Origin: Diplonema japonicum | Lineage: Eukaryota > Euglenozoa > Diplonemea > Diplonemida > Diplonemidae | Length of the DNA stretch: 64,000 nucleotides | Direction of reading: 5' to 3' | Assembly: GCA_964019335.1 (NCBI GenBank) | Contig: OZ025697.1 | Coordinates: 438,571-502,570 of the forward strand | Shown here: positions 44,346-58,200 of the stretch, piece by piece | Layout: each line of letters starts with the position of its first letter | Numbering within the stretch: the stretch's first letter is position 1 | The notes under the pieces: generated by a model | What the model was told of the DNA's origin: nothing | What the model saw: the letters and a program-made list of their open reading frames with translations, nothing else | The model's database searches: none | Translations under genes and position numbers: made by a program

Positions 44346-46163
44346 CTAAAATACTATCTGGTCGTCTGCCAGAGGGATGTATTCCTTAAGCATCTTCCTG
44401 AGGTCGATGTCCCCGTCGTGATTGAAGTAGCAGCTGAGCTTGTCGTAGGCGCCATCGTGGCCTGGGCCCAGCCTCTTGTTGATAATGTCAATGGCCTGCT
44501 CTCTGGGGAGGACATCTGTGTCTTCCGATGTCACAAGAGGGATGAAAAAAGTGAGGAACTCGCTGGGTGTGATCCACCCGTTGTTGTCGGCGTCCATGAT
44601 GTTCCACACGTTCTGCAGCACGATCTTGCAGAAGTCGCCCTGTTCCTCTGCAGTCTGCAGGAATTCCTCGAAGGTGATGAGGCCGTCCTTGTCACTGTCG
44701 ATCATGTTGAAGGTGAGGTGCAGCTCCTTCATCGTGTAGTTCCACGCCGTACGCGAGAACCTCGACACCAGCGTGTCCTTCACGTCTCTGGAAGCCTCGA
44801 TATTGAGCGGCACCTCAAACCGTGCCACAGCCTCGTGCAGGGGCTTGATGTCATCCATCTTCTCTGCCGCCGCATGGTACAGCACCACCACATGGTACTG
44901 TCTATCAAGATCTAGAGGCACTCCCTTCAAATGCGTCACCACGTTGTCTTTGATGGTGAGAGCATCGCAGGTCTGGAGGTACGCACCAGTTTCAACAGGC
45001 GGGTCCCTCATGCTGGGCTCTCTCGCGTGTGCTATGGCATCACGGATCACCTTCCCAGATAGAGAAACGCATACCAGCCTTGAATCAAAGGGGATCTCTT
45101 TGCGTAGGTCCCTGTACGTAAAATCGTGGCCTTTTGTGTATGTTGTGGACCCTCTAATGGAACCAGAGTTTATCATGCCACAGTCTGCACGGTAGGCGTC
45201 ACGCATGCACGAGACGAGCACAGCGGCCAGAGAAGTGGGCCCCCTGCGCATTCCCACGCTCGTGAGCTCCTTTTGTGCCCTGAAGAGCGTGGCATGCTCG
45301 AACTTCTCTAGCACTTTCATGTGCTGGCGTGCCACCATCTCCACTTCAGGATCCTTCCCGAAGGTATGTGACTTCACTGTCATGATATCCACCTCCGGTG
45401 CTTCACCCTCTTGCAGCGTCAAGTCAATCACGCCTATCATCTCAGCGTCCTTGCCCACTTTCAGAATAGTACTGCCATTCACCACCTCGCGGTACGCAGT
45501 GTGGTCATGCCCTCCTATTATGAGGGGGAACTTGTCCCCGAAATGCTCTGCGAACGCCCTGTCATCCTCGATGCCCTGGTGCGTCATTGGAACGATCATG
45601 TCGACCTTGCCCTTCAGCAGCTCGTACATCTCCTCTGCCTTCTGGATGGTGGGTGTCATTGTTGCACCGTTAAAGCGGCTGCTCGGGTACAAGCTGATGT
45701 CTGGTGTCAGGAGGCCAAGCAGGGCAATCTTAAAGGCTCCGACATTGATGATCTCGAAGAGAGGCAACTTGCCGTCCACCATCCAGGGGAGATCACGCAC
45801 CTTCTGCGGCAGCGGTGGGTCCATGTTGCTGCTGATCCATGTGAACTTGCTCTCACAGATTCTCTTCATCAGCTCAGCGTATGGGACATCATTCTCGTGG
45901 TTCCCAAGACACACGTAGTCAAGTGCGCAATGGTTCAGCACGTCTACCATTCCTATACCGTTGTCAAGCTTCGACAGCACGGAAGGTGCTAAGAAGTCTC
46001 CAGCCAGCACCTTGATCGTCTGTCTGTCGCGGCTCAGCTCTCTTGCGCCCGTGGCGTACGGGGCCATGTTGTCAAACTCGTAAACATCGTTCTGTTCGCG
46101 TGTCGTTGCTCATGTCCATACCAGCTGCAGGATCCTCAGCCGCGCTGCTGCTCTCTTCGTCAT
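44346..46163 (-). CDS. 5'-nucleotidase-like metallophosphatase with C-terminal EF-hands, 2 exons, 595 aa
   Basis: Exon 1 46163-46122 encodes MTKRAAARLRILQL; a 30-nt intron (46121-46092, GTATGG...ACAG) removes an in-frame stop; exon 2 46091-44346 begins NDVYEF, completing the first metal-binding motif ILQLNDVYE. Further motifs: LAGDFLAPS, LGNHENDVPY, MTHQGIEDD and GGHDHTAYREV. The C-terminal nucleotidase domain follows (INSGSIRG). Two EF-hands lie near the end (DSDKDGLITFEEF and DADNNGWITPSEF), with a third degenerate loop (NHDGDIDLRKM), implying calcium control. No signal peptide. The trans-splice-like CCACACAG lies 8 nt before the ATG. Paralogous to the docking-domain enzyme at 25276-27414. 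Confidence 0.88.
46092..46121 (-). other. 30-nt intron
   Basis: Begins GTATGG and ends AACAG; it contains an in-frame TGA. Removing exactly these 30 nt joins ILQL to NDVYEF and recreates the conserved metallophosphatase motif. Confidence 0.8.
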
Positions 46164-46248
46164 CTTCTGTCCTGTGTGGTTGCGGTGTCAATATGGCTAC
46201 AAAGTAGACTACAACTAAACAACTAAAAAGTACTCTAGGTCGTATCGT

Positions 46249-49200
46249 CTAGTCTTCCAGCTCCAGTGCTTCTGATAGCTCTGCCACCAGCAGCTGAGAC
46301 TCTTTCAGTTCATGTTCTAGCCTAATCTTTTCCGCAGCTGCAGTCTCTAATGCTTCTGCTGCTTCGTTTTCGAGTCTTCCGTGCTCCTGTTGAGCTTTTG
46401 TTCGCTCTGCTGACACTTTTGCCAGTTCTTTCTGCAACTCTGCCATCGCGTTCCCCGGTGCCGTCGATATGGCAACCATCTCCAGCTCTGTGCGAAGGGA
46501 TGCGATTGTCTGCCTGCTTGTCTCTTCGGTCGTCTGCAGCTCTTTCCTTGATTCTTCTGTTTCCATCTGAAGTGCCGTTGCTTCTTCTAATTTCTTGCCC
46601 ACTTCTTCGAGTTTTGAAACGTTTGACTTCAGCTCATATTTGTTCTGCTTCAGCTCTTCTTCTAATTCTTGTATTTTTGTCTTTGCAGTCGCTATTTTTG
46701 TGTTCAGCTCACTGCACAGCTCTTTGTGCTTCTCGACTTCGCTCCTGAGGCCTGTTTCTATCCCTTCCCTCATGCTATCCGCTGTATCATTCTCTGCAAG
46801 TGCGGACTCCAGCTCTTCTATCTCGCTGTTTTGTTGACTAATGCGTAGCTCCAGGTTCTGCACTTCGTTCTCATGCATCACCCGCTCAGCTTGGATCTCT
46901 TGTTCCACAAGGCCCATCTCGTAGCGCAGTCTTTCCTTGTCCTGTTCTATCCTAGTCACCGCGCCTTCTAGAGCGCTGCAGGCCTTGCTTGCTTCTTCGA
47001 GCTGTGAACACAACCGTGCCTCCTCTACTGACCACGATTCGTTTCTGTTTGCGAAGGCATCGCCCGCGCCCCGCCAGTTCTCCAACGACCGCTCATTCAT
47101 GACTGCCAGCATTCTTGCCATGTGTGCTTCTGTAGCAACTTCCATCTCGAGTCTCTCGATGGTCTCGTCGTCCTCTACCTTCATCTTCGCTGCGCTGTCC
47201 AAGGCGTCAGCATGCAGCAAGATCGCAGCGTCTTTGTCGGCAATGATGGCCTCAACACCCTCCATTGCGTCCCTCTGCATGAGGGACACTTCCTTCTCCA
47301 GATCGTCCACTCTGCGGTTTGCAACTTCCAGTTCCACATCAGTCTCCGCCAGCTGCTCTGCCATCGCACCTAGCTCTGCAGCCAGCTCCTCACGTACGGT
47401 CTCGCTCTCCGTGAGCTTCTTCTTCCATCTGTTATTGAGCTTTGTCATCTCTTCCTGCATTTGTTTCCCAAGCGTGGCCCTCAGTTTCTGTACGGATTCT
47501 TCGTCAGAAAGGAAACCCTCGGCATCAGGCCATTGCATGCTCGCGTCCTGCTTAGGCGGCCCTGCGAAGGATTCTTCGAGTCTCTTGCAGCGATCGTAGC
47601 TTGCTCCAAGTGCCAAGTCGCTATCGTTGGCATGTGCCTTAGTTGCCGCATCATGGAGCTCCTCCGCTAGCTGTGTGAGACTAGGTGCTGCGTCCGGGTG
47701 TCGTGTTGCTGCTGCTTTGGCCTCTTCCGAAAGGCGTGTGAGTTCTGCGCTGTCGACGGTCCCTCCTGCGGTCACTCTGGTAGAAAGCGCGAGTGTTCTT
47801 GAAGCAAGGTCTGCAACAGCACCAGCAGCACCGCGCACTGGAAGCCCTGCGGCCATGGCCGCAGTGTCGCGCAGCCTTCCCAACACAGGGACATCAACGT
47901 TGAGGGTCTCTGCGATCTCTTGCAGACTGTTTGCCACGTCACGCAACTCCTGAGTAGCATGAGGGTCCTCCAATCTGTTCGAGCCTTCGAAAGCCTCCTC
48001 AGATAAGGTCACCAGGTCCTTGCGGGAAGGTTGGATACCATATGCAGCACAAGATTCCAGTCCCCACAACGACCTCGCCACACGGCGGGCGCTGCATGAA
48101 GCACTTGCTGCACCTTCACACAGCTCCCTTGCACCTTGGAGAGAGGCAAGAATGGCATCGGGGACTTGCTTCTCCATTGCATCGTAAATAAGAGACTCCA
48201 CCGTCTGCATAGCTTTAGCGACAATACTGGTGCCCGATTGTCCCTTGAGGGCATCTCTAGTTGCTGATCGCATTTCCTCAGCGTTGTCCTGCAGCGTGGC
48301 ACCATTTGCTAATGACTTTTCAAGGTCGCGTAACTTAGCCGCTAGAGCAGAAGCAGCAGCTTCACCAGCTGAAGGACCTACTTCGGTGATCTCTTTCTCT
48401 GCTGCCACCACGTCAACAGGGGAAGGGAAACTGTGCAGAGTTTCAGATGCCTCAGCAGGTAGGTGTCCCTTCTTCTGCAGTGCATCCAGCATGCCCCTCA
48501 GTCGCTCGGCGATAAGTCGTGAGGCAGCCTCGTCGCCACCTATCTTCCCGCCAATTTTCGAAAGCTGAGAGTTTAGAACAAGAATGTCAGCGGACGACGG
48601 TGTGCGTTGACTGCTGTCTGCAACCGAAGCTTTGCACCTGGCTGCTACACCCCTCAGTGCATCTGCTGTTTCTCCTAAGGTTCTTGAAACGCCGGTCAGC
48701 GACGTCCTGTCGCACGCACCACTCGCTGCTCCTGCGGCATCTCCTGCTAGATTCAGTGCTATCACTGCTTCTTGCAAGGCAGGTGGGTCAGCAGCACCTC
48801 CACCTACACCACCGCAACTATCTAGCAACTTTGCTGCATGTGTTATTTTTTCGAGGCACCTCTCGACATTCTCTTGAGCGTCAGCAACATCTGTCAGAAG
48901 GATCGCCACTTCATCAAGGCTCTTAGTGTGGCTACTGTTCTCCATCAACAGAGCAGCGGCGTCACCCAGCGCCATGGCTATAATCGATCTCGCGGGGACG
49001 GCCTGGGCTGCCCCCTGCAGCTCGGCGACAAGCGTGTCGACACTCATAGCAGTGCAGGAACTGTCGATGGTGTTTGATTGGATTTTATTTGATAAGTCTT
49101 TGCAGAAGGTTACGCTCCTCCTTGCCACGACTATAGCAGATCGGAGACCACACCCTGTGGCGGCCTCTGCTTGCTGTGCACCCCGCCACATGTCACCAGC

Positions 49201-52200
49201 ACTTGGCATCCCTGAAGAAAGCTTATCAACAGCCCCACGTATACTGGAAGAGGCTGCCTGCAAGGTGTCAGAAGAGTGGCGCATGTTGTCCAAAACAGCG
49301 CTCACAGTGCCTGCTGCATAAGACGCTGCTGCTTGGACTTCGGAGCCCGTCTCTCCTAGTTGAAGCCTTCGAGCCGTCTCGCCGGTCTGTACAGCAATCA
49401 GCCTGATCTCTTCATAAACATCTGCAGCCTCGGACAAGAGGGCACCCGCAACTAACGGGGAATCAACCACTGTTTGACTGAACTCTGAAAGCAGCTCTGT
49501 TAACTCCGGATGGCGCTGTATACACTGCTGCGATATTTCCGAGAGAAGAAGAAGCTCTGTCCCCGTGCTTTTTGATGCCATCTTAGCTAAGTGTCGTACA
49601 CAGGACTCGGCGGCACTGCTACCCAAAGCAGCTGCTTCCAATGCACGTCCTCTCAGCCTTGAAATCTCTACCTTAGTCACTTTTTCTCCAGACGACAACC
49701 TGTGGTGCAGCTCGGCGAGGTCCGCGAGGAGGCCCGCGAGCTTGGGGTGCATCGGAACTCCATGCGCAGATGTTGCGGCGGTGTTTTCGGCAGCAGCTTG
49801 CAAAACAAGAGCAGCACCAACTGAATCGCCTGCCTGCAGCCTTCTTGTGGCCTCATCGACCAGCGCTGCTGCTGAGGCTGCACCATCAACGCGTAATTTC
49901 TCAGAAACCTCCCGCACCGAGTCGACTCTGATGTTGGATCCCCTTCGTATTCTATCGGCCAGTGTGGCCATGCTGGAGCACACAGCACCAAGCCCGTTGC
50001 CGCGAATGTCGGCGCTCTGCTTGACGTCTATCATGTTGGTGACTGCGGGGCTAAGGCTGACGCCACTGCCCTGCAATGCAGTGAGGGTTTCACATTGGCT
50101 GACAGGATCGCCACCATGTGTCAGAACTTGTTGCACAGCTTCCTGCAGATGCGCTGGGAGCGCGTGGTTCTCCTTTATCTCCAACAAGGTCTTCTTCGCC
50201 AAGGCACTTATGCCTTCATCAACAGCGCCCTGCAGTGTTTGGCGCACATCAGATGCCGTGGAGGGGTTGTCCGCTGCTTCTTGCATAGCGTTCCGATCGA
50301 CTTCAAGTCTCTCCTCGAATTCCTGCTTCATCGTAGCTATGTTCCGCTGCAATGTTTGCATTTCATCTGCTTTATCCTTCACATTCTTTTCCGACTGATG
50401 TAATTCTTCTCTGAGCTTCTGCAGCTGCGCATTGCTAGTTGTGCCTTGTTGTTCTACTTCCTGCAATTGACCTTCGAGCAGACTGCAGGCGTCCTCCAAA
50501 CTCACGATTTTGCCCTCACGCTCGTCACCGTATTCTTCTGCCTTCTGGAGTTGCTGCTCGATGACCCCAAGGTGGTTCTTTGCGACAGATAACTCGCTTT
50601 GCAGTTGCTGCATATCGCTCTGTGTCGTCTCTTGTTTGGAAAGTCTTTCTTGCAGTTCTGCTTGCAGTGTGCTAAGGGCTGTCTCTAAACCTGCAATGGT
50701 ACGCTCAGCATCACGCAGGGCGGGTACATCGCTAACTTCGCAGCCCTGTAAAAGCTGAAGAAGATCGTCACTGTCAGATAACGCATTGGTGGCCGCCTTA
50801 GTTTTCAGGACACAGCACATTTCAGCACCCGTCAGTTTCAAGGTCGCATCATCAACGTCAACCTTGTCAGTGCATACAAGTGCTGCCAGGGCCGTGTCGT
50901 ACAGGGCATAGCGGGCCTCCGATGGGATGTCGACTGCCTTAGCACCTTGTGCTGCTACTTGCGCTAAAGATACATAAGAGTCTTTCAAGTCTTGCAGGGC
51001 ACTAGCTACATATGGTATGTTACTCTCCTTCAACGCCTCTTCTGCGGCTCGCATGACCGTCTCTACACTGCCCTGCCCATCGACTGTGCTCAGCACCAAC
51101 CTTAACGCGTCCTTTGCCCCGTCGTTGCCCTCTGCTTGCAGCACTGCAGCACACGCATCTGAGAACCTTGTTGTAAGCTGTGACACCTTCTCACTTCCTT
51201 GTTGCAGCTCTTCCCGGAGTCTATCTGTCATTTCTGGATGTGCCGTGATATGGTTCAAGCTCTCAAGCAGCGACACCTTCCCTGAACACAAGGACTTCAA
51301 GTGTTCCCTACAGCTGCTAAGGAGCCCCCGTAGCTTCGGACTCTCGGTAGCTTGGGTACTTACATCATCCAACAACGAGGCTATAGCAATGAAGTTAAAT
51401 GGTTCTGTTGCTGCATCTATCCTTGAGGACAGGTCCTCCAGAACGGCATGGGAGCTGAGCGACGCAACCTTCGCTACAGCCGCTAACGTCTTTCCAGTCA
51501 CGCTGCCTCCCGTCGCAGCGTCTTCTAAAGTGGCCACAGCATCCAACAAATCTACACCACCAGAGAGCATCAGTTGCTTTGCTTGCTCTGTAAGGGTATT
51601 CAACTCAGCAGTCTGCATGTCTGCTAACGGTTTCGCGGTTTTCAGGCCTGCAGCTTCAGCAGCAGCATCACGCAGGGACTCAAGGTTTACAGGTAGACCA
51701 CGGCCCTTGCGGCCAGCTGCATCGCCAAGTCGTTCTGCCAACTCTACTCCATACTTACCCGAACTTCCAGGGGCGTAACCAACAGCAGCCAAGGCACACC
51801 CCGCCAACAGGCTGAGCTGGTCGGCACTTATATCACCAATAGCCGCGGCGACGGATAGGCTGTTGGCAAGGTCTCGCAGTTTCGAGGTACAGGTGACTAC
51901 ACCGTCAGCCACTACCTTAGCGTCGGGGTGGTTGACATCAAGCATGCTGACCACTTCGTGCATGGCATCCCCCACAACACCGGGACAGCTCGTGAGAGTC
52001 TTTGCCGTGTCCCTCGCTACTGCTCCGGCCTCTGCAGAACGAAGTGGGTCTGTTTCACGTTCCAGATTCCATAGCCCTTCACTTAGAGCTGCAACACCCG
52101 CCTCGCCCTCCGAAGGAGGGGCGCCACTTATAAGCAACATGTCATCCAGCAGCTTCTCTAGCTGGGGTGCCTTCGATTCCTCGGGCATGTCATCAAGCTC

Positions 52201-55200
52201 GGAAAGGCGGGCTACCGCTACGCACGCGCTGTACTCTACTTTACTGCGGTTGCCACCCAAGTTGGAAAGCTGCTTTGCAATGCCATCGACTGTTGCCGCA
52301 AGAATCATGGCAGGTGTTTCTGACGAAGCAGAAGCCACTTCGTTGAGATCTTCGTACAGATCCTCGGAGTAAGTCTTCAAGCATTCGCACAACATGGCTG
52401 TTTGGGCGATAGACGCAATGCCCTCTTCTGTTCGTCCACCGAGAAACATCCCCACGGTCTCAGTTAAGAGCTCAGCGCCCTTTGCCACCGCGTTCTGTGC
52501 GTCAACACTATTCCTGAGCCGCGAGGCTATCTTGACACACTGGGAGGGTGCCTCTTCTGATGAGAGCTTCAACTGTGACAGATCGCCAATAACACGTGCC
52601 ATGCTTTTCGATATGATGCAGTCACTAGAAGAACTTTCTTGGATCACCTGCGCTTCACGCCTCAGGAAGGTGAGCTGCTCGGAAATGACAACTCTGTCGG
52701 CGTACTCAGAGGACATGGCTTTTGAGAGCTCTGTGAGCGCTTTGCTGATTGCGATGGCTGTGCTGAGCTTTTTCTTTGTTGCACAGTGTGAATGCTGGCC
52801 AAGGACATCAATTGCATTTTGTACAAGACTAGCTGCCTCCTGCGGGTTTGTTTCGGCTGCCTCAGCAGCGCTGTTGAGAGCAGACACGGCTGCAGGCATG
52901 TCATTCACATCAACGCCACACACAGCTAACTTGGAGCAAGCAGCTTCCACGGAATGCACGGCAGTGTTGATGCCCTCGGCACACCCTCGCGATGCGCTCC
53001 ACAGAGCGTTTAAGCAATTCGCGAGCGCCTGCCTGCTAAGAGAGAAAGCATCTGTCAGATCTTCGCATGATGAGACTGCGTCTTCCATATTGCTATCCTC
53101 AAGAAGCCCCGCTGCTGTCATGAACTCCTCTGTGGCATGCCTCTTCGAGGCCGCTTTCATTGCAAATACCCCACCTGCGTTAAGCGGCACCTGTCGCATC
53201 GCTAGGCAGATACTCTCAACAGGGGCAGGGCCGATGCTTCCGATAAGGCATGCCTTTTCCTGAATGTCAGCTATGCACCCTTCAGGTACCGGGATACCCT
53301 TAGAGTACTTCTTCTTCAACTCTTGTATTGCCGCACAAAGCGAGGTGTACGTGGGCTGCACAGTGGGTACGAACAAATCTTCTGCCGAGAATGACTGCAC
53401 GGAAGCTGCCTGTTCGAGAACGTTGGCGAGGCCTTGCAGATCTTCTGATAAAATGCACTTCTCAGCTTCATCAGCTAAACCCATCATTTTCAGGCTTGAC
53501 GAGCGCAACCTGCCTGCAGCTTCACGCGCCTCCTCAACCAGCTCCTCACCGTTGCGTAGCCGTTCAACTAAACTGGCTACAGCAGCCGGGTTGCTGAAGT
53601 CAAGCTCTGACAGCGGATCAACACGAGAGGGGCTCAAGCCCGGGTCTAAAGAACGATGCACATGTTCCCTTACAGCAGCAAGCAAGCCCTGGAGTTCAGG
53701 TCTATGGTTAAGTATTTCAGACAACAGCTCCAAGATTGCATCATTGTCGTCAGTGCCAATGAGTACGGACAATTTCTCAAGGTCGCTTTCGTCATTCCCA
53801 TCGTCTTCATCGTTCACAACTTTAGCCAACGCCAGGAGTTCTTCAGTGCTAACTATATCGCCGCGTTCTGCCCTCTCCACATACTCATCCAGCTTTGCAG
53901 CAACATTTTTGAGGTTTTTGTTCTTTGCAGCAGCCGCCCTGGCCTGCAATGCAGCTTTCTTGATGGCGCTGATGTCAAGAGTGTCGTCCTGCTTGCACGA
54001 GGCTAGATTCTTCAACGTGTTGGCCAATCGTGTCGTGCTGTCACTAGGTGTGCTGAACCCGGCAGCTTGCACTATTTCATCCTTCAACCTAGTGATGGTT
54101 GCTGCGGTCAGCTCTTCGTTCTCAGAAGCCTGTGTCAGCATATCTGCTAGTTCCTTGTTGCTAGGCGACGCACGTTGCAAGTCCTCAGCTAGCAGCACAA
54201 GCTCGTCACCGCTTATTTCTTGGAGTTGGGCCTTGTTCTCTAAGGACTCAAGCTGGGCAATAACAGCATGAAGTTGCGCACCTTCCCGCAAAAGGCCACC
54301 ATCAGAGTGCACAGTCATGCTTTCGGGAACTACGTCACCAGAGGCCTGCAGGAGCTCTTCTTGAACCATCATATCTGCCATGCTATGTGGTGCCCTGTTT
54401 TCATCTCCTTGCATAGGTTCCTGACCGTTCATAGCGAAAGTGTCAATAGCTGTGAACAGTTGCTCACACCCTGGGCTGAGGTTTTTCATGTGTTCGAGTT
54501 TTTTAAAAACCTCCTCCCTCTCCCTATCGCAATGTGCACTCGCCAGTAGCTGCAATGTCTCCGAGAGGGCAAGAAGGCCGGGTGCCTCCTCCGGGGGCGG
54601 TCCTTGTACGGCCGTACTGACGTCGTTCAGCACAGCTTCGAGGGCCATATCTGGTTCTCTTGATGCGTGTACAAGCTTTTCGCTTAAATCTAGGAGTTGC
54701 TGCTTTGCTTCACCTTGCAGGGGGGCGGCTGTCAATGCAAGCTCACCACTCATGATGATTAACTGGCTGGGTGTCACGCCACCAGCAGGGGGGTGTTGCA
54801 GTGTGTTGTAGACTGATTTCAGGGACTGGTTTGCTGTCAGTGTGTTAGCGCACAACTCTAACGCTTGTTGTGTGGGGGCTCCCTGGGCAAGTTCGGTGGC
54901 AATAAGGTCCATGCTCTTGCCGAACACGCCACCTTGTGTCTCTGCCAGGTGTTTTGCCGTAGCGATAAGCTTATCAGCATTGCTGCCGTCTGTTGACAGG
55001 GCGTGTTCCAGTTTCATCTTCAATGACTCCGCCACTGACTCCTCCAAGGTAGGCAACTCGGCACTCTCTGTCGCTTGCACTATCGTCGATGAAATAACGT
55101 TGGCAAGCTCCATGTTGGTGCTATCCCCCTGAAGCCCTCTGAGAACTTCGTTGAGCCGCTCCGCGATGAACCTGGCTGTCGTCTCATCCGCCCCCGGTTC

Positions 55201-58200
55201 ACCAGCCATGGTCAGCAGTGTTTTGTGGATTCTGAATGCTTCAGCTGCTGACGTGTTACCGCACGGCTCCCTATGCAGGGCATTGATCTGTTTCACAAGA
55301 TCACGCAAGCGTGCTGCTGTTAAGTCACATGTCACAGCGCTTTCAGCTGTCTGAGTAGCCTGACCAGCCTCCGACAGTGCTTGATGCGCTTGATCCACGT
55401 CTTCAGATGCGAGGTGGTCCGAAGCTTCTCTCATAGCCTTAAATGCCTTGCAAACGTTGCTGTGTCCTTCAGCTGCCCCCCATGCTGCTGCACCTGCTTT
55501 TCCTGCTGCTTCGCAAGCGTCACGGCATACTTTCCCCAAAGACAAATGCTCAGCTGCTTCAACCAACTTCTGAGTACACTGCTCTAACCCTTCTGTGACG
55601 ATGGCTGATGGTTGCGACGCGCCTGCTGCATACGCCGCTTCCTGCGAGAGGATAAGTGCGTCATGAGCAAGCTGTTGAGTAGCTTCTGCTGTGATCGTGG
55701 CTGTCGCTTTCCCTCTCAGCTCAGCACATGCCGCAGCAAACTTTCGCGCCAGTTGCACAGCAGAAGCTACGCCTGTAATAGCAGCTTTGGTCACTGCAGC
55801 AGATGCGTGCCTTGCTGTCTCAACAGCCTTGGCGGTCTCACCGTTCCGCATGTGTGCGGCTGTTGTCTGCAGTCCTGAGTGCGCTGTTGCGACGAGGGTG
55901 CCTGCTGGCGAGCCCCCGAGCAGAGTAACTGCATCGCTCGTGGCCTCTGCAGCCCTCTCAATGTCCCCAAAAACGTGTGGGCGGGTTTTGACGTTGAGCG
56001 TCTTGATCATTGCATCAATCTCGACAGCAGCAAGCCTCGTCTTGTGCAACGCAGCACGAGCCTTCTCTGCCTCCTCAGATGCTTGCACAGGCTCATCTTC
56101 CTGCAAACACGCAACGATACCGCGCAAAAAGTTTCCAATACCAGGGTGGCGGCGGGCAGCTCCTGCAGCACTACCAGAAACAAGTACCGCATCTTGTTTA
56201 GTGCACGTGGTTCTTAGCCTGCTGGCGGTGCACTCCGCGGCTCCAGGTCCAAGACCTGACAACGTACAGGCTTGGTCACGCAGGTCCGCTACCGCGGCCT
56301 GGCTGATGAGATCACCACGCGTGAGGGCTTTTTGTAACTCGGACAAACCGTTCAGCAAGGCTGATAGCCTGCTTGGTTTTGTGGGTGCGCTGTAGATAGT
56401 CATGTCAGCAGCAGCAGCTGCTGCTGCGGCATGCAAAGCTGCGGCAGCCCCAACCGTGTCACCTAGCACGAGCCTCCTTCTCGATTCATCCGTTAGTGAC
56501 GCTGCCTCGGGTGCACTGCACGCCAGGAACATACTATGCACCTCACGTACCTTGTCTTCTGCATGGTCGTCGCGCCTAATCGCGGCAGCAACCTCGGTAG
56601 CTTTAACAGTGGCTGCTGCAAGGTCTGGGGATATCTCTTTCGTGAGCGTCTGCGACCTTCCAAGGGGACGATTCGTCTCATGTGGCACTAGAGATATGGT
56701 ACTGTCGCACATCGTGGCTGCGTCCTTCCTCTGAACGATGACTTCGCTCCTCAACACTGCCAACTGCCCGTCGAAGTTGTTGCTTGTTATGTCGACCCTT
56801 TCAATTAAAGACTGCAACGTGGTCAGCTGAGACCTTGCTGAAGGTGTCAGAAGGGTCAGCGCTGTGTCGGCAACGAGTACCGAGTTCATCGCAGACTTAA
56901 ACGCTAACACACGCGTTATGTTGTCGCAATACTCATCAGGCTCAAGCAAGGATCGTACCGCCACAGTCACACCAAGGCTTGGATCCGCCTGCGCTGCACT
57001 GAAGGCGCTGTAATCAACCTCAGCCAGGCCCACAGCAAGCGATGCAGCTGCAGCAGGGTGCAGCTCGTGTTTGCGCGCTTCTCTAATGGAAGAGACAAGT
57101 TTGTTACAGTTGTTGTTTAGCTCCTCTACTCTGCTTTCCAGCATGCTGATGTACCGAAGGTGCTTGGCCGCGCTTGCCTCTGACAATGCTAGCTCCCCAA
57201 CAAGCTCGCTTACCCTCACAGCGGCTGTATTCATTTCCATAGTGCCATCGAATGCATCTGCACCTGTCTCTCTGCCTCCGCTGACTAGGACGGTGCTTCC
57301 CACTTCCCTATTCCCTGTTGAACTGCAGATGCTTTCAAGTCGGTCACCCACAGCACGCATGATGCCTTTGAACTTAGGGTACGCAGCGCCCATCTCACGA
57401 ACACTGGCAGCGAGGTCTTTCGCCTTGAAGATGTCATTGCTGTCAACAACCTGTCCCACCTGGTTGGACAGCGCTTCGAGCGTGTTCAGCCACACTGACG
57501 ACATGGCCATGCGTTTCTCGTAAAAGTCAGGTTCGATCTCCATGTCCACCCCGTCGGCTCTGCTGTCGTCCGACACATGTTCCTCTGGATCATCGAATGT
57601 CACGGTGTGACGCTCGACAGTTGCCAGGGCATCCAGATTATCAAGCAGCATATCTCCAGGCACTTCGGGGTCTGCTGCAGGGCTATAGACGCCTGCTTCC
57701 TGTTGCACTGCTTCGAAGGTGAGGTTGTCTAGCTTCCTGAGAAGACGTGCCTTCAGGTTGTTCAGCATCAGCTTCTCGCTTGTTGCTTTTTGTAGCTGCT
57801 CGCGAAGCAACTGTTTTTCGTTCTCTAATTGTGCCGAGTATCTGCCACGTGGTCTGCTCTCCAGTGCCGCCAGCCTGTCCATCAGACGCTTCATTACATT
57901 CTGCGCTTCCTGAAGCTCGGCATCTGCAGTGGTGGCCTCCTGGCCTGCTTTGGTGGTGATGGCGTTGTACTTGTTGACAACCTGCTGTTGCACGCGCCGT
58001 GCGGAAATCAAGGCCCTCCTACGATCTGCAACCTCCTGCAGCCATGAGTCGTATTGAGCAACCTCATCAAGCTCATCAGCTAGCAATACCTCAAGGGCGG
58101 CTTTCTGTGCGGGGTCAAGCCAGGGGTCGCTTAGAACCTTCCTAATCTCGTGCACTCTGTCATCACAAGGAGGGCTCGGTGTCGCGAAGGTCACATGGCT

